Assembly (NCBI GenBank): GCA_014879675.1
Contig: JACSRQ010000122.1
Coordinates: 1 to 46,409 of the forward strand
Reading direction: 5' to 3'
Source of the DNA: Ignavibacteria bacterium
Lineage (GTDB): Bacteria; Bacteroidota; Ignavibacteria; Tepidaquicellales; OLB5
Length of the DNA: 46,409 nt
The notes beneath the pieces were generated by a model. It worked only from the letters and a program-made list of their open reading frames with translations. It ran no database searches and was not told where the DNA came from. Each line of letters begins with the position of its first letter. The stretch's first letter is position 1. Below, in pieces: positions 7,816 through 17,638 of the stretch. The position numbers were made by a program, and so were the translations under genes.

Positions 7816-10800
7816 ATGTTTGACTTTTCCCAAAACGACATCCGGAAATTTAAGATACTTGGCCTGCTATCGCTCTTACTGGTGTTTTTACTGCTTTCAG
7901 TTTATGGAGTCCGTTACTACTTCTCAAAAGCGATCATGGATGATTGGGCAGAAATTTCTGCTGAGAAAAAAACGGAGATACATGCTGAGTGCATTAACCA
8001 GTTCTACAGTTATCAAAACCTGGTTTCACAATTTTCTTACCAGCTTCAGCGAAATAAGAAGTTAAGTTCTGCTGTATCACAGCAGAATACCCGTAAAGCA
8101 TTTGATGCTCTTTATGAAACAGAAGGGGTATCAAACTTCAATGTTGAGATATATAATACCCGGCTTGAACTGCTGCTTTTCAACGGCAGGCAGGTGTTTC
8201 CGGAAATATCTGAATTAAAAAGGGCTTTAGGAGGCGAAAGATTTTCAACCGCAAAGGTTTCAGGTATCTATACATACCTGATGGTGTTTGACCCGGTTAA
8301 AAATGAAACTGGCGGTGTAGATGGTGTCATGGTTACTTCAGCTATTATTGATATAAATCCTGAAGTTCAGACAAGGTTTTTTGGCAATTCCGGCTTAAGA
8401 AGCGATATCTTCAGCAAGTTCCACATCGAAGTACTCTTCAGCTTTGACTCTCTTTCAAATTTCACATCGGGCATAGATACTACCGGAGGCGAGTTCTCGA
8501 TTGCAAGCCTCAAGAATGTTAATGGCAGGGAATTTGGAAAGATATACATCCCTAACCTTGACCAATCTTCCTATTTGCTGAATGTGATAGGCAAATTTAA
8601 CGGTGTCATCGGGTTTATCGTGTTTATTCTGAATGCTTTGCTGATTTACTGGGCATTGGTAGCTTCTATGCGCGCACGTTATTACACGCTCAGGGTCATT
8701 ATTGTTGGAGTTACACTGCTGCTTTCGCGATTTCTGTGGCTATCTATGGGCTTCCCGGCTGAGATATTTAATGAAATGGGCTCGGAGATATTTTCGCCGA
8801 TCCATTATGCTTCGGGCATTGGTTTCGGAATGGCGAAGTCATTGGGAGAGCTTTCAGTAACATCTGTGATACTGGTGTTATACTCCATCTTCATTGTGGT
8901 GACGGCGATCAAGTTCTTTAAGTCGGAATTGAAGAAGCAAAACGAAATTTCCGAACAGGCTGTTTACAGGATAAAAACTGCTGCAGTTGTACTGTTCGCG
9001 CTGGCAATATCAATAGCTGCATTGAGTTATTACGGAACAATAGTTCACAGCCTGATATTTGATTCTACTGTCAAGTTTGTGGATAAATCAGACATATTTT
9101 CATTCAATCAGCCGGAGCTTGTTGTAGTAAGGCTGCTTATTTTGTTTCTTTCGATTTCTTTGATACTGATACTTCTTGCATGTTCGCTTGTTTCAGCGAA
9201 GTATCTCAATCCTTATCTCAGCGCGAATAAATTCTTTCGCAAGAATTCCACGCTTGTCCTGATAATGCTTGTTTTTATCGTTAATATTGCGATTTCATTC
9301 ATACCCGAGCAGCTTGTCGATTTTTCGCTGAAGCTCAACCTGCGCCTCGTAATTGTTGCGCTATCCGGCTTTTTTGCACTATATATACAAAGGCAGCTTT
9401 CTATTGTAAGAGATTACAGGTTTGTGAACATTGTTAACCTTTCGTTGCTGCTTCTGGTTTGCGCTATTTTTATTCCCGCAGTACTGCTTAATAAGATAAC
9501 TTCACTTGAGAATAAATATCTTGAAAAGGCAGCGAAAGAAGTTTCGCAGCAATCGAGCGATAAGATCGCATTCCTGATTTCAACAACACTCGAAGATCTT
9601 TCGGATGATCCAAGAATTGAAGATTATATCAAGAATAAGGACAAGACCGGCAAGATGGCGTTCAGCATCTGGTCTGGCAGTAAATTTTACGATGAGGACC
9701 TGAATTCTGCTGTATTTGTGCTTGATACAGCAAAGAACCTGGTCAGTGATTTCAACATAAATCCCGCCGAGCTTATTTCGGATAGTGTCCTCAGTTTTAC
9801 ATTGAGAGCAGCAAATGAAAAGAAGAAAGTTACAGATGATGAGAGCGCGGAATCCTTAACCGAAGAAGAACCGGAAACCCTTGATATTACCGAGGTGATG
9901 AACTCCATGATGAGCGAAGAATCCGGGGTGCTGCAGAACAAGGAAATGAAATTCTACTCCGCAATAATGCCTCTGCAGATAACGGATCTGAAAAACAGCA
10001 GGTTTAATAAAGTAATTGGCTACATTGTTGTGGCAGCCGGTTATGACGCGAAAAATTTCCTTACTCAATCCAACCTGGGTATATTTAAAAACTTTACCAG
10101 GGATAACATACTTAACAAGCTGACATCAAATCCGGTTATATCTGAATTCTCTGAATCTGAAATAGTTGGTTCATCAAATAAAGATATATCTAAAACCCTG
10201 CTGAAATCTCTCGATGCATTCCGTGAGAGCGTGAAGGACAAGATCGATAAATCTTCGCTGCGGTATGACGAGTTTGAGAATGAGATATATAAATCATATT
10301 ACGTGCTTTCAGAATATAAAACTGCCGGCAATATTAATGCTCAGAAAATTTATGTAGTAAGTATTAAGGTTAACGACTTTAGTCTAAGTACGTTTTTCTT
10401 CTTCAGGTACCTTCTTTTTCTGGTACTTATATACCTGATTTTTCTTGTGCTTTACCTGGTTTATAAAGGATTTAGCTACCTGCTTGATACTGAGAGCGTT
10501 AGATTCGTTAAGTTTGGATTCAGGGAAAAGCTGTTTGTTTCCTTCCTCTTAGCTTCAGTCTTTCCAATTGTTATACTTGCAATTTATACCAGGGAATTTG
10601 TAAACGATAAGAATGAAGAATTTTATAAAAATCAGCTTATTTCCGATCTCAGGATAGTTGACCAGTATGTAAAAAGTAAAACAACCCCCGAACCCCGCAA
10701 AAACGAAAGGCCAAATTTTAAAGAGCCGCAAAAAGAATTTTCAAACCTGTTTGATTACGGGTTATCTGAATCCGACAAGAACTTCAACTACTACATTAAA

Positions 10801-11982
10801 AACAAACTATCTGCCACCACAAGCGAGCAGCTTTATAAATCAGATCTGCTTGATACCCGTATCAGCGGGAATGCGTATTACAATCTTGCATTGTTAAAAA
10901 AGGATTATTTTTCCGAGAACCAGCAGATAGGGGATTTTACCTTCATAGTAGGGTATAAACCCATATACGATAAACTGAACAATCTTGTAGGTATAATATC
11001 CACTCAAACCGTGTTTAACCAGAGTGAAATTAACCAGGAGTTAACCGAGAGCCTTGTTTATATACTCGGTCCGTATTTTTCAGCGGTAATCCTGCTTGTA
11101 TTTATTGTAAATTTTCTCTCATACCGTATCTCGAATCCGATTCTTAAGCTCCAGAAGGCTACAGAACAGCTTTCCCGGGGGAATATTGATGTTCAGGTGA
11201 AATCAAACAGCAAAGATGAAATTGGCGAACTTGTAACTTCATTTAACAGGATGATCAAGGAACTGCAGCGCTCGCGTGCCGAGCTGAAAAAAGCCGAAAG
11301 GGAAGGCGCATGGAGGGATATCGCACGGCAGGTAGCGCATGAGATCAAGAATCCGCTTACCCCCATGAAGCTGGCTATGCAGCATTTATATTATGCTTAT
11401 ACTCACGGGTCAAATGATTTCAAAGCAATTATACAGACTACAAACAAGCTGATCATTGACCAGGTTGAAACGTTAAACAGGATCGCAACAGAATTTTCTA
11501 ATTTTGCGAAGCTGCCAAGCCGAAACTATGAGCTCCTGAACATGAACAGCATTTTAGCAGATGTTGTGAGTTTGATGGATACAAAAGGGAACATTAAAGT
11601 ATCACTTGATGAAAACGTGAACACGGAGCTTGTTATGGGAGATAAGGATGAGATAAAACGAGCGCTGATCAACATCATCAAAAATTCTGTTCAGGCTACA
11701 GACGAGAAATATGAATTTGGCGGGGGAGAAATTGAAGTTCAAAGCTTCCGCAATAACGGCTATTATTCTGTTAAGATCAGGGATAATGGTATCGGCATGG
11801 ATGAGGAAACACAGCAGAAACTTTTTGAGCCTTACTTCTCTACAAAGTCAAGCGGAATGGGACTCGGGCTGGTTATTACCAAGAAGATACTTGATGATAT
11901 GAAGGCAAAAATTAAAGTTAAAAGTGATCCCGAAAGCGGAACTGAAGTTGAAATTAGCTTTAAGATCAATAATGAAAAATAA
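7816..11982 (+). CDS. very large multi-pass NtrY-like sensor histidine kinase
   Basis: 1388-aa membrane histidine kinase. Reading order: TM1 (about 14-34), an extracytoplasmic sensor region (35-260), a block of about eight TM helices (264-557), a second large soluble region (560-855), two TMs (858-886 and 904-925), a third soluble sensor (930-1075), a final TM (1079-1102), HAMP (about 1097-1155), then the kinase core. The H-box is QVAHEIKNPLTPMKL with phospho-His1175; the N-box is INIIKNSVQA; the ATP lid has DNGIGM, FEPYFSTKSSGMGLGL and a C-terminal GTEVEISF. The core is closest to NtrY/NtrB-type kinases. NtrY is usually about 700-770 aa with few TMs, so this is about twice that length. No response regulator adjoins it. 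Confidence 0.93.
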   Translation: MFDFSQNDIRKFKILGLLSLLLVFLLLSVYGVRYYFSKAIMDDWAEISAEKKTEIHAECINQFYSYQNLVSQFSYQLQRNKKLSSAVSQQNTRKAFDALYETEGVSNFNVEIYNTRLELLLFNGRQVFPEISELKRALGGERFSTAKVSGIYTYLMVFDPVKNETGGVDGVMVTSAIIDINPEVQTRFFGNSGLRSDIFSKFHIEVLFSFDSLSNFTSGIDTTGGEFSIASLKNVNGREFGKIYIPNLDQSSYLLNVIGKFNGVIGFIVFILNALLIYWALVASMRARYYTLRVIIVGVTLLLSRFLWLSMGFPAEIFNEMGSEIFSPIHYASGIGFGMAKSLGELSVTSVILVLYSIFIVVTAIKFFKSELKKQNEISEQAVYRIKTAAVVLFALAISIAALSYYGTIVHSLIFDSTVKFVDKSDIFSFNQPELVVVRLLILFLSISLILILLACSLVSAKYLNPYLSANKFFRKNSTLVLIMLVFIVNIAISFIPEQLVDFSLKLNLRLVIVALSGFFALYIQRQLSIVRDYRFVNIVNLSLLLLVCAIFIPAVLLNKITSLENKYLEKAAKEVSQQSSDKIAFLISTTLEDLSDDPRIEDYIKNKDKTGKMAFSIWSGSKFYDEDLNSAVFVLDTAKNLVSDFNINPAELISDSVLSFTLRAANEKKKVTDDESAESLTEEEPETLDITEVMNSMMSEESGVLQNKEMKFYSAIMPLQITDLKNSRFNKVIGYIVVAAGYDAKNFLTQSNLGIFKNFTRDNILNKLTSNPVISEFSESEIVGSSNKDISKTLLKSLDAFRESVKDKIDKSSLRYDEFENEIYKSYYVLSEYKTAGNINAQKIYVVSIKVNDFSLSTFFFFRYLLFLVLIYLIFLVLYLVYKGFSYLLDTESVRFVKFGFREKLFVSFLLASVFPIVILAIYTREFVNDKNEEFYKNQLISDLRIVDQYVKSKTTPEPRKNERPNFKEPQKEFSNLFDYGLSESDKNFNYYIKNKLSATTSEQLYKSDLLDTRISGNAYYNLALLKKDYFSENQQIGDFTFIVGYKPIYDKLNNLVGIISTQTVFNQSEINQELTESLVYILGPYFSAVILLVFIVNFLSYRISNPILKLQKATEQLSRGNIDVQVKSNSKDEIGELVTSFNRMIKELQRSRAELKKAEREGAWRDIARQVAHEIKNPLTPMKLAMQHLYYAYTHGSNDFKAIIQTTNKLIIDQVETLNRIATEFSNFAKLPSRNYELLNMNSILADVVSLMDTKGNIKVSLDENVNTELVMGDKDEIKRALINIIKNSVQATDEKYEFGGGEIEVQSFRNNGYYSVKIRDNGIGMDEETQQKLFEPYFSTKSSGMGLGLVITKKILDDMKAKIKVKSDPESGTEVEISFKINNEK

Positions 11983-12063
11983 GATCCTTGCTCTCAGCAT
12001 GTATCGGATTTATACATCATAGTTTGTGTAGATATTTGTGAAAGGGTATTTAGATCAGAACTT

Positions 12064-12279
12064 TTACCTTTTGAAGTACCAGTATTTTTCGTCCTCGTAG
12101 AAGAACTCCATACCGTAGTGCTTCCTTATAAGAACTTTGAAAACAATAAATTTTCCCGGCGCTTTTGTGATCTTGGGATGTCTTCCAAAATCACTGCATG
12201 TACTGAGCTCAAATAATGTTGTTCTCATTATTTTGCTTGGTTTGTATTCACCTACATATATTGTTTCGCGTTCAGTCAT
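12064..12279 (-). CDS. small hypothetical protein
   Basis: 71-aa open frame with an ATG start and no convincing Shine-Dalgarno, occupying the otherwise empty gap between the kinase and era on the opposite strand. The protein (MTERETIYVGEYKPSKIMRT at the start, FFYEDEKYWYFKR at the end) has a plausible soluble composition, rich in Lys/Glu/Tyr/Phe, with no signal peptide, TM segment or recognised motif. It is not a shadow of another frame, which supports it being real, but it could still be chance. Confidence 0.45.
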   Translation of the reverse strand: MTERETIYVGEYKPSKIMRTTLFELSTCSDFGRHPKITKAPGKFIVFKVLIRKHYGMEFFYEDEKYWYFKR

Positions 12280-12530
12280 CTTATGTTTTGATTTTGTAAC
12301 CCATAAATATAGATAAACATAAGTTTAATGTAAAGGAAAAATGAAGTAATATAACGTTTACAAGGTATATCATGTTAGAAATCAGTTAGTTTGATAACAT
12401 GGCAGTTATATTGCTGCAGTATATAAAATCTGATCGGGAGCTTTTTGCTGATGTTGCGGCAATTCGGTTAGTATTTGCCGTGTATTCTTAAATTGATATT
12501 ACGATAATAAATGCTTAATTTTGTTTGATT

Positions 12531-13442
12531 ATGCAAAAAAAATCGGGTTTTGTTCCTATTTTGGGTGCTCCAAATGCAGGTAAGTCAACCTTGCTAAATG
12601 CTATTTTGGGGCAGAAGCTATCTATAGTTACTGCTAAGCCGCAAACAACCCGTAATAGGATCACCGGCATCTATACGAAAGATAATGTTCAGATCGTATT
12701 TGTTGATACACCCGGTATTTTAGACCCTAAGTATAAGCTGCACCAGTTCATGAAACGGGAGATCGAATCCAGCGTGATCGATTCAGACGTAATTCTGCTT
12801 GTGATCGATAGCAGCAAATACCACCGCGATGCATTTGCAAAAATGTACAATGAAAACCTGCAGTCGTTTGAAGGACATAAGCTTTTCTGCGTGCTGAACA
12901 AGATTGACATGCTGCGCAAGGAAGAAGTATTGCTGATGATTAGCGATATTACCAAAAACTTCACTGTCGATGAGATCGTTCCTGTATCAGCAGCAAAAGG
13001 ATTTAACGTAAAGGAGCTTGTTGATACAATTGTAAAGTATCTGCCGGATAGTGAATTCTACTTTGATGAAGCCTCTGTTACATCGCAGCCGGAGAAGTTT
13101 TTTGCTGCCGAGCTGATAAGAAAGAGGATCCTGAACTTTTATAAAGATGAAATTCCTTTTTCTGTTTATGTTGATATTGAAGAGTTTATTGAAAGAAGTT
13201 CCGCTAAAGATTATCTCAGGGCTTCGATAATAGTTGAAAGAGACACGCAGAAGGCGATAATAATCGGAGCTAATGGTGCAGGTATCAAGCAGCTTGGCGA
13301 ATCATCCCGCAGGGATATAGAAGAATTTCTCGGAAGAAAGGTATATCTCGAGCTATTCGTAAAGACAAAAAAAGACTGGAAAAACGATGAAGATTTCCTG
13401 AAACGTAATTTTAATAAGCTGGGCACTTCATCAACAGAATAA
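12531..13442 (+). CDS. era: GTPase Era, ribosome assembly factor
   Basis: 303 aa from the ATG at 12531; a TTG two codons upstream is possible. Era binds the 3' end of 16S rRNA during 30S maturation. The GTPase motifs are complete: G1 GAPNAGKS (12-19), switch-I PQTTRNRI, G3 DTPG (59-62), G4 NKID (123-126) and G5 SA (153-154). The C-terminal KH domain is present with its GxxG loop GANGAGIK (246-253), then SRRDIEEFLGRKVYLELFVK. The length matches the family (about 300 aa). It begins the plus-strand run era / polyprenyl synthase / ptsH / ptsI / PGI-PMI / nuoH, with gaps of 4-40 bp throughout. Confidence 0.97.
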   Translation: MQKKSGFVPILGAPNAGKSTLLNAILGQKLSIVTAKPQTTRNRITGIYTKDNVQIVFVDTPGILDPKYKLHQFMKREIESSVIDSDVILLVIDSSKYHRDAFAKMYNENLQSFEGHKLFCVLNKIDMLRKEEVLLMISDITKNFTVDEIVPVSAAKGFNVKELVDTIVKYLPDSEFYFDEASVTSQPEKFFAAELIRKRILNFYKDEIPFSVYVDIEEFIERSSAKDYLRASIIVERDTQKAIIIGANGAGIKQLGESSRRDIEEFLGRKVYLELFVKTKKDWKNDEDFLKRNFNKLGTSSTE

Positions 13443-13459
13443 TATATCGGCATTAAAAA

Positions 13460-14467
13460 TTGGATAAAACATTCGGTAAATACAGGCAGTTGATCGATGC
13501 AAGGCTTGCGGAATTTCTTGATGAAGAAACAAAGCGCTCAAGGTACTGCAATAAAAGTGATAAATACCCATATTCGCTTTTCGATCCGCTGAATTATATC
13601 ATGTCAGGCGGCGGCAAGAGGGTCAGGCCTATTTTGGTACTCCTTTCATGCGAAGCGTTTGGCGGAAATATACAAAATGCACTTAATGCTGCAATTGCAG
13701 TCGAGATACTGCATAACTTCACCCTTGTGCATGATGATATAATGGATAATGCAAATACGCGCAGGGGAAAAGAAACCATTCACCGTAAATGGGATGTAAA
13801 CGCCGCTATACTTGTTGGCGATGAGCTGATCGGGCTTTCGTACCGTTCGCTGCTTCGTACAAGTTCAGGAAATATTGAAGGAGTTGTAAGAGCATTTACC
13901 GATGGTGTTATTGAAGTTTGCGAGGGGCAGGCGCTTGATAAAGAATTTGAATTGAGTACAGATGTGAGCCTTAACGATTACAAAATAATGATCAGGAAAA
14001 AAACTGCCGAGCTGCTTCGAACATCTTCTGTAATGGGTGCGTTGATTGGTGATGCAGGACAAAGCGGTATTCAAGCGATCAGCGAGTATTCGGAAAATAT
14101 CGGACTTGCATTCCAGATACAGGATGACCTGCTGGATGTAATTGCAGATGAAGGCGAGTTTGGCAAAAAGATCGGCGGCGATATTCTGGAAAGAAAAAAA
14201 ACATTCCTGTACCTAAGAGCACTGGAGATCTTGAGCGGAAGCCGGAAAGACGAATTCCTGTTCCTGTATAATACAGCCGGTGAACCGAACGCGAAAATCA
14301 GAGAAGTTGTAAAGATCTATAACGAGATATGTGTGGTGGAATCTGCCCGCAAAGAAATTGAAGAATATACCGGCAAGGCAAACAAAACTCTTGAAGGCCT
14401 TCCAAATGATAATGCACGGAAGCTGCTTCTTAGCTTTTCGGACATGCTTCTGAACAGGAGCTATTAG
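13460..14467 (+). CDS. polyprenyl (FPP/GGPP-type) diphosphate synthase
   Basis: Trans-prenyltransferase of 335 aa with a TTG start, condensing IPP with allylic diphosphates. Both Asp-rich motifs are intact: DDIMD at 92-96 (LVHDDIMDNANTRRGKETIH) and DDLLD at 222-226 (QIQDDLLDVIAD), together with GGGKRVRP (50-57) for IPP binding. The first motif lacks the two-residue insertion typical of bacterial type-II FPP synthases, and the residue five before it is Phe, a bulky position that usually limits product length to about C15-C20. Chain length therefore looks short but is not certain. It lies 17 bp after era and 18 bp before ptsH. Confidence 0.92.
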   Translation: MDKTFGKYRQLIDARLAEFLDEETKRSRYCNKSDKYPYSLFDPLNYIMSGGGKRVRPILVLLSCEAFGGNIQNALNAAIAVEILHNFTLVHDDIMDNANTRRGKETIHRKWDVNAAILVGDELIGLSYRSLLRTSSGNIEGVVRAFTDGVIEVCEGQALDKEFELSTDVSLNDYKIMIRKKTAELLRTSSVMGALIGDAGQSGIQAISEYSENIGLAFQIQDDLLDVIADEGEFGKKIGGDILERKKTFLYLRALEILSGSRKDEFLFLYNTAGEPNAKIREVVKIYNEICVVESARKEIEEYTGKANKTLEGLPNDNARKLLLSFSDMLLNRSY

Positions 14468-14485
14468 GGCAGAAATTTATACCGG

Positions 14486-14752
14486 ATGATAGAAAAAAAA
14501 GTTAAGATAGTTAATAAAGCGGGTATGCACACAAGGCCGGCATCGGCAATTGTGAAGATTGCTTCAAAGTACCGGTCAGATTTCTACATCGTTAAAAATA
14601 ATTTCAGGATAAACGGAAAAAGCATTATTGGTGTAATGACCCTTGCAGCGGAACAGGGCTCGGAATTAACTCTCGAGCTTGATGGTGAAGATGAGGAGAA
14701 AGCTTCGGCAGAGCTTGTGAAGTTCTTCGAAGATGGATTTGGTGAACTATAG
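14486..14752 (+). CDS. ptsH: phosphocarrier protein HPr
   Basis: 88-aa HPr of the phosphoenolpyruvate phosphotransferase system. The phosphorylated histidine is His15 (AGMHTRPAS). Ser46 lies in the segment GKSIIGVM, the regulatory site phosphorylated by HPr kinase in organisms that have one, so both phosphorylation sites are present. The C-terminal ELTLELDGEDEEKA strand-helix fits the family. It lies immediately upstream of enzyme I (22 bp), the usual ptsH-ptsI order. No EII permease gene is in the window. Confidence 0.96.
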   Translation: MIEKKVKIVNKAGMHTRPASAIVKIASKYRSDFYIVKNNFRINGKSIIGVMTLAAEQGSELTLELDGEDEEKASAELVKFFEDGFGEL

Positions 14753-14774
14753 TTTTATAACACCCGGGTAGTAA

Positions 14775-16541
14775 TTGGAAAGTAAAAAAGAAAAAATATA
14801 TAAAGGTCTTGCTGCATCGAAGGGAATTTCGATAGGGGTTCCATTTGTTTACAGGGCAGAAGTTCCTAATTACAATGTTGATATTTCCTCGCCGGAAGAT
14901 GTATTCCCCGAAAAGGAAATATCGGATTATGAAAGTGCTGTAACTCACTCGGTAAAAGAGCTGAACAAGATATTTAATCTCGCCAAAGAAAAGCTCGAAG
15001 AAAAAAATCTCCAGATATTTGAAGCACAGCTCAGCTTCCTCAGCGATAGTTTCTTTCATTCGAAAGTTAAAGAGCGGATCAGCCAGGAGTGCAAACCTGC
15101 ATACCGGGTATTCAAAGAAGAGATACTAATTCTTGAAAATGCAATTGTAGCTTCGAAGGATGAGTATATCAGGGAGCGCGTTAACGATATTGAAGATATG
15201 AAGAACCGCGTTCTCAGGAATCTGCTAAAAGGCAGGCTGGTTTCTAAGATAACGGAAAATTCTATAGTTATAGCGCGGAATCTGACACCTGCCGATACAA
15301 TTCTGTTCAGCAACCGTAATTTACTTGGCATTGCTACAGATCTTGGAGGAGTAAACTCTCATGTAGCAATAGTATCACGCTCACTTAAAATTCCCGCAGT
15401 CGTTGCCATGCATGATATTTCGGTTAGCATCACATCCGAAGATTTCCTTATCATTGATGGTTATAAAGGGATTGTTGTAAAAAATCCCACAGAAGAAACT
15501 ATTGCTTCATACAGGGAGCAGGTTGCGCGGAATCTTGAATTTGAAAACAGGCTGATGGAGCTGGAAAAGCTTCCATCGGAAACAAAGGATGGCAAGGCGA
15601 TCAGGTTATCTACTAACCTTGAGTTTAACAACGAGGTAGATTTTGTTGTCACACATTTTGGCTGTGATGTTGGCTTATACCGGACAGAACATCTTTTTAT
15701 GGAAGAGGGCGAGTTCCCATCTGAAGAAGAGCAGTACAAACAGTACCGATTCCTTGCAGAGCGGTTGTACCCGGGCATTGTAACCATTCGCACATTTGAT
15801 CTCGGCGGCGATAAGATCCTTCCGGATGCTCAAAAGGAATTAAATCCTTTTTTAGGCTGGCGCGGTATTCGTATTACACTGGATAAAAAAGATGTGTTCC
15901 TTTCACAATTAAGGGCAATACTCCGTGCCTCTGCCGCGGGAAATGTTAAGATCATGTTCCCAATGATCTCCGGAATTGAAGAAGTAAAAAAGACCCTGGA
16001 TATCCTTGAAGAGGCGAAAGCGCAATTGAGGGCTGAGGAAATCAGGTTCGATGAGGATATGAAAGTCGGAATAATGATAGAAATACCTTCTGCAGTTATT
16101 CTTGCTGATGAGCTGGGTAAGATGGTCGATTATTTCAGTATTGGCACCAATGACCTGGTTCAATATACGCTGGCAGTTGATAGAGATAGCAGCCTTGTAA
16201 GCGATATGTATGAAAAATTCCATCCGGCAGTTCTCAGGATGATTAGCATGATAGTAAAGAGCGCTGAGAAGAATAATATTCCCGTGAGTGTATGCGGCGA
16301 AATGGCATCTGATCCATATGCAAGCCTTCTGTTAATTGGCATGGGTGTATCGGAGCTAAGCGTTGAATCGCTTTCGTATTTGAGGATCAAAAGACTCATC
16401 AGGCTGGTGAATTATGTGAATGCATCTGAAATTGCTGAAAATGTTCTCCGGATGAGCTTGATCTCGGAAGTTAAAGAATATATTGCAGAGTGTTTTAATA
16501 AAAACATCGGTGAAAAACTGAATGAAACATTGTATGTCTAA
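14775..16541 (+). CDS. ptsI: PTS enzyme I (phosphoenolpyruvate-protein phosphotransferase)
   Basis: 588 aa, close to the family norm of about 575, with a TTG start. It transfers phosphate from PEP to HPr. The N-terminal phospho-His domain carries His196 in GGVNSHVAIVSR. The C-terminal PEP-binding barrel has TIRTFDLGGDK, NPFLGWRGIRI, the FSIGTNDLVQYTLAVDRD signature and the catalytic Cys507 in VCGEMASDP. There is no N-terminal GAF domain, so this is the ordinary form and not the nitrogen-PTS PtsP type. It is co-directional and closely spaced with ptsH. Confidence 0.97.
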   Translation: MESKKEKIYKGLAASKGISIGVPFVYRAEVPNYNVDISSPEDVFPEKEISDYESAVTHSVKELNKIFNLAKEKLEEKNLQIFEAQLSFLSDSFFHSKVKERISQECKPAYRVFKEEILILENAIVASKDEYIRERVNDIEDMKNRVLRNLLKGRLVSKITENSIVIARNLTPADTILFSNRNLLGIATDLGGVNSHVAIVSRSLKIPAVVAMHDISVSITSEDFLIIDGYKGIVVKNPTEETIASYREQVARNLEFENRLMELEKLPSETKDGKAIRLSTNLEFNNEVDFVVTHFGCDVGLYRTEHLFMEEGEFPSEEEQYKQYRFLAERLYPGIVTIRTFDLGGDKILPDAQKELNPFLGWRGIRITLDKKDVFLSQLRAILRASAAGNVKIMFPMISGIEEVKKTLDILEEAKAQLRAEEIRFDEDMKVGIMIEIPSAVILADELGKMVDYFSIGTNDLVQYTLAVDRDSSLVSDMYEKFHPAVLRMISMIVKSAEKNNIPVSVCGEMASDPYASLLLIGMGVSELSVESLSYLRIKRLIRLVNYVNASEIAENVLRMSLISEVKEYIAECFNKNIGEKLNETLYV

Positions 16542-16581
16542 AGTTTTGGTGTTTACCAAATTAATGTTTCAATAGAAAATT

Positions 16582-17634
16582 ATGATCACAAACTCTGATT
16601 TAAAATTACGCGATAGTGCCGACATGTTCAGTATACTTAAAGCATTCCCTGAACAGATAACTGAAGCAAGTGAGATTGGGAATAAAATTGAACCGTCCAT
16701 TGATACGGCTGCTATCCGGAACATTATTATTACGGGTCTTGGTGGATCAGCAATTGGAGGCGATCTGCTAAGAAGCTATATACAAAACGAGATAGAAGTG
16801 CCCGTAGCTGTAAACCGCAACTATTTTCTCCCTGCCTATGCGGGCAAAGAAACACTTGTTATTGTATCAAGCTATTCAGGTGAAACTGAGGAAACGCTTT
16901 CGGCATATAACGATGCGAAGAGCAAAGGCTGCAAGATAGTATGTGTTTCTTCCGGCGGCAAGCTGACTGTTATAGCAGAAAATGACGGCAATTTAGTGAT
17001 CAAGCTGCCGAGAGGGTACCAGCCGCGCTGCGCTCTTGCATTTTCTTTTTTTACACTGCTTATTTTTCTGATCAAAAATGGCTTTATACCCGATAGAGAT
17101 AACGAGATAAAAAAAGTGATTGAGCTGATGAAGGAAAGGTCGATGCTTTACACCTCACTCGACTCAACAGGTAATTCAGCCGAAAAAATATCACGCCACC
17201 TGCTCGGTAAAATACCGATTCTGTACTCATCCAATGATCTTCTGGATATTGTGAATCTGCGCTGGAGAGGGCAGATCGCGGAAAATGCCAAAACTCTGGC
17301 ATTCGGCAATTACTTTCCTGAAATGAACCACAATGAAATAGTTGGGTGGCAGGAAAATTCAGAATTTTTGCGTAATTTTGCAATATTGTACTTGCTGGAT
17401 AGGGAAGATAATCCCCGTATCATCAAGAGGCAGAAAGTAACTAAAGAGATACTTGAAAAATACCGCGGGCTTGATATTGAGATCGAATCCGAAGGTAATT
17501 CAAAACTGGAAAGAATATTTGATCTTGTTTACTTAGGAGACTGGGTGAGCTATTACCTTGCTATATTAAGCAACGTTGACCCAACTCCGATCGAAAAAAT
17601 TAATCTGCTCAAAAATAAATTAATGGAGAGTTAG
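16582..17634 (+). CDS. bifunctional phosphoglucose/phosphomannose isomerase
   Basis: 350-aa SIS-domain enzyme of the archaeal/bacterial PGI/PMI type, converting glucose-6-P or mannose-6-P to fructose-6-P. Visible motifs: GLGGSAIGGDLL (52-63), SSYSGETEETL (96-106, sugar-phosphate binding), the PRGYQPRCALAFSFF block (143-157) diagnostic of this subfamily, and the EMNHNEIVGW motif (247-256) with the base-region His250-Asn251-Glu252. It follows ptsI by 40 bp and precedes nuoH by 4 bp. Its position beside PTS genes suggests a sugar-phosphate link. Confidence 0.93.
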   Translation: MITNSDLKLRDSADMFSILKAFPEQITEASEIGNKIEPSIDTAAIRNIIITGLGGSAIGGDLLRSYIQNEIEVPVAVNRNYFLPAYAGKETLVIVSSYSGETEETLSAYNDAKSKGCKIVCVSSGGKLTVIAENDGNLVIKLPRGYQPRCALAFSFFTLLIFLIKNGFIPDRDNEIKKVIELMKERSMLYTSLDSTGNSAEKISRHLLGKIPILYSSNDLLDIVNLRWRGQIAENAKTLAFGNYFPEMNHNEIVGWQENSEFLRNFAILYLLDREDNPRIIKRQKVTKEILEKYRGLDIEIESEGNSKLERIFDLVYLGDWVSYYLAILSNVDPTPIEKINLLKNKLMES

Positions 17635-17638
17635 ATCC

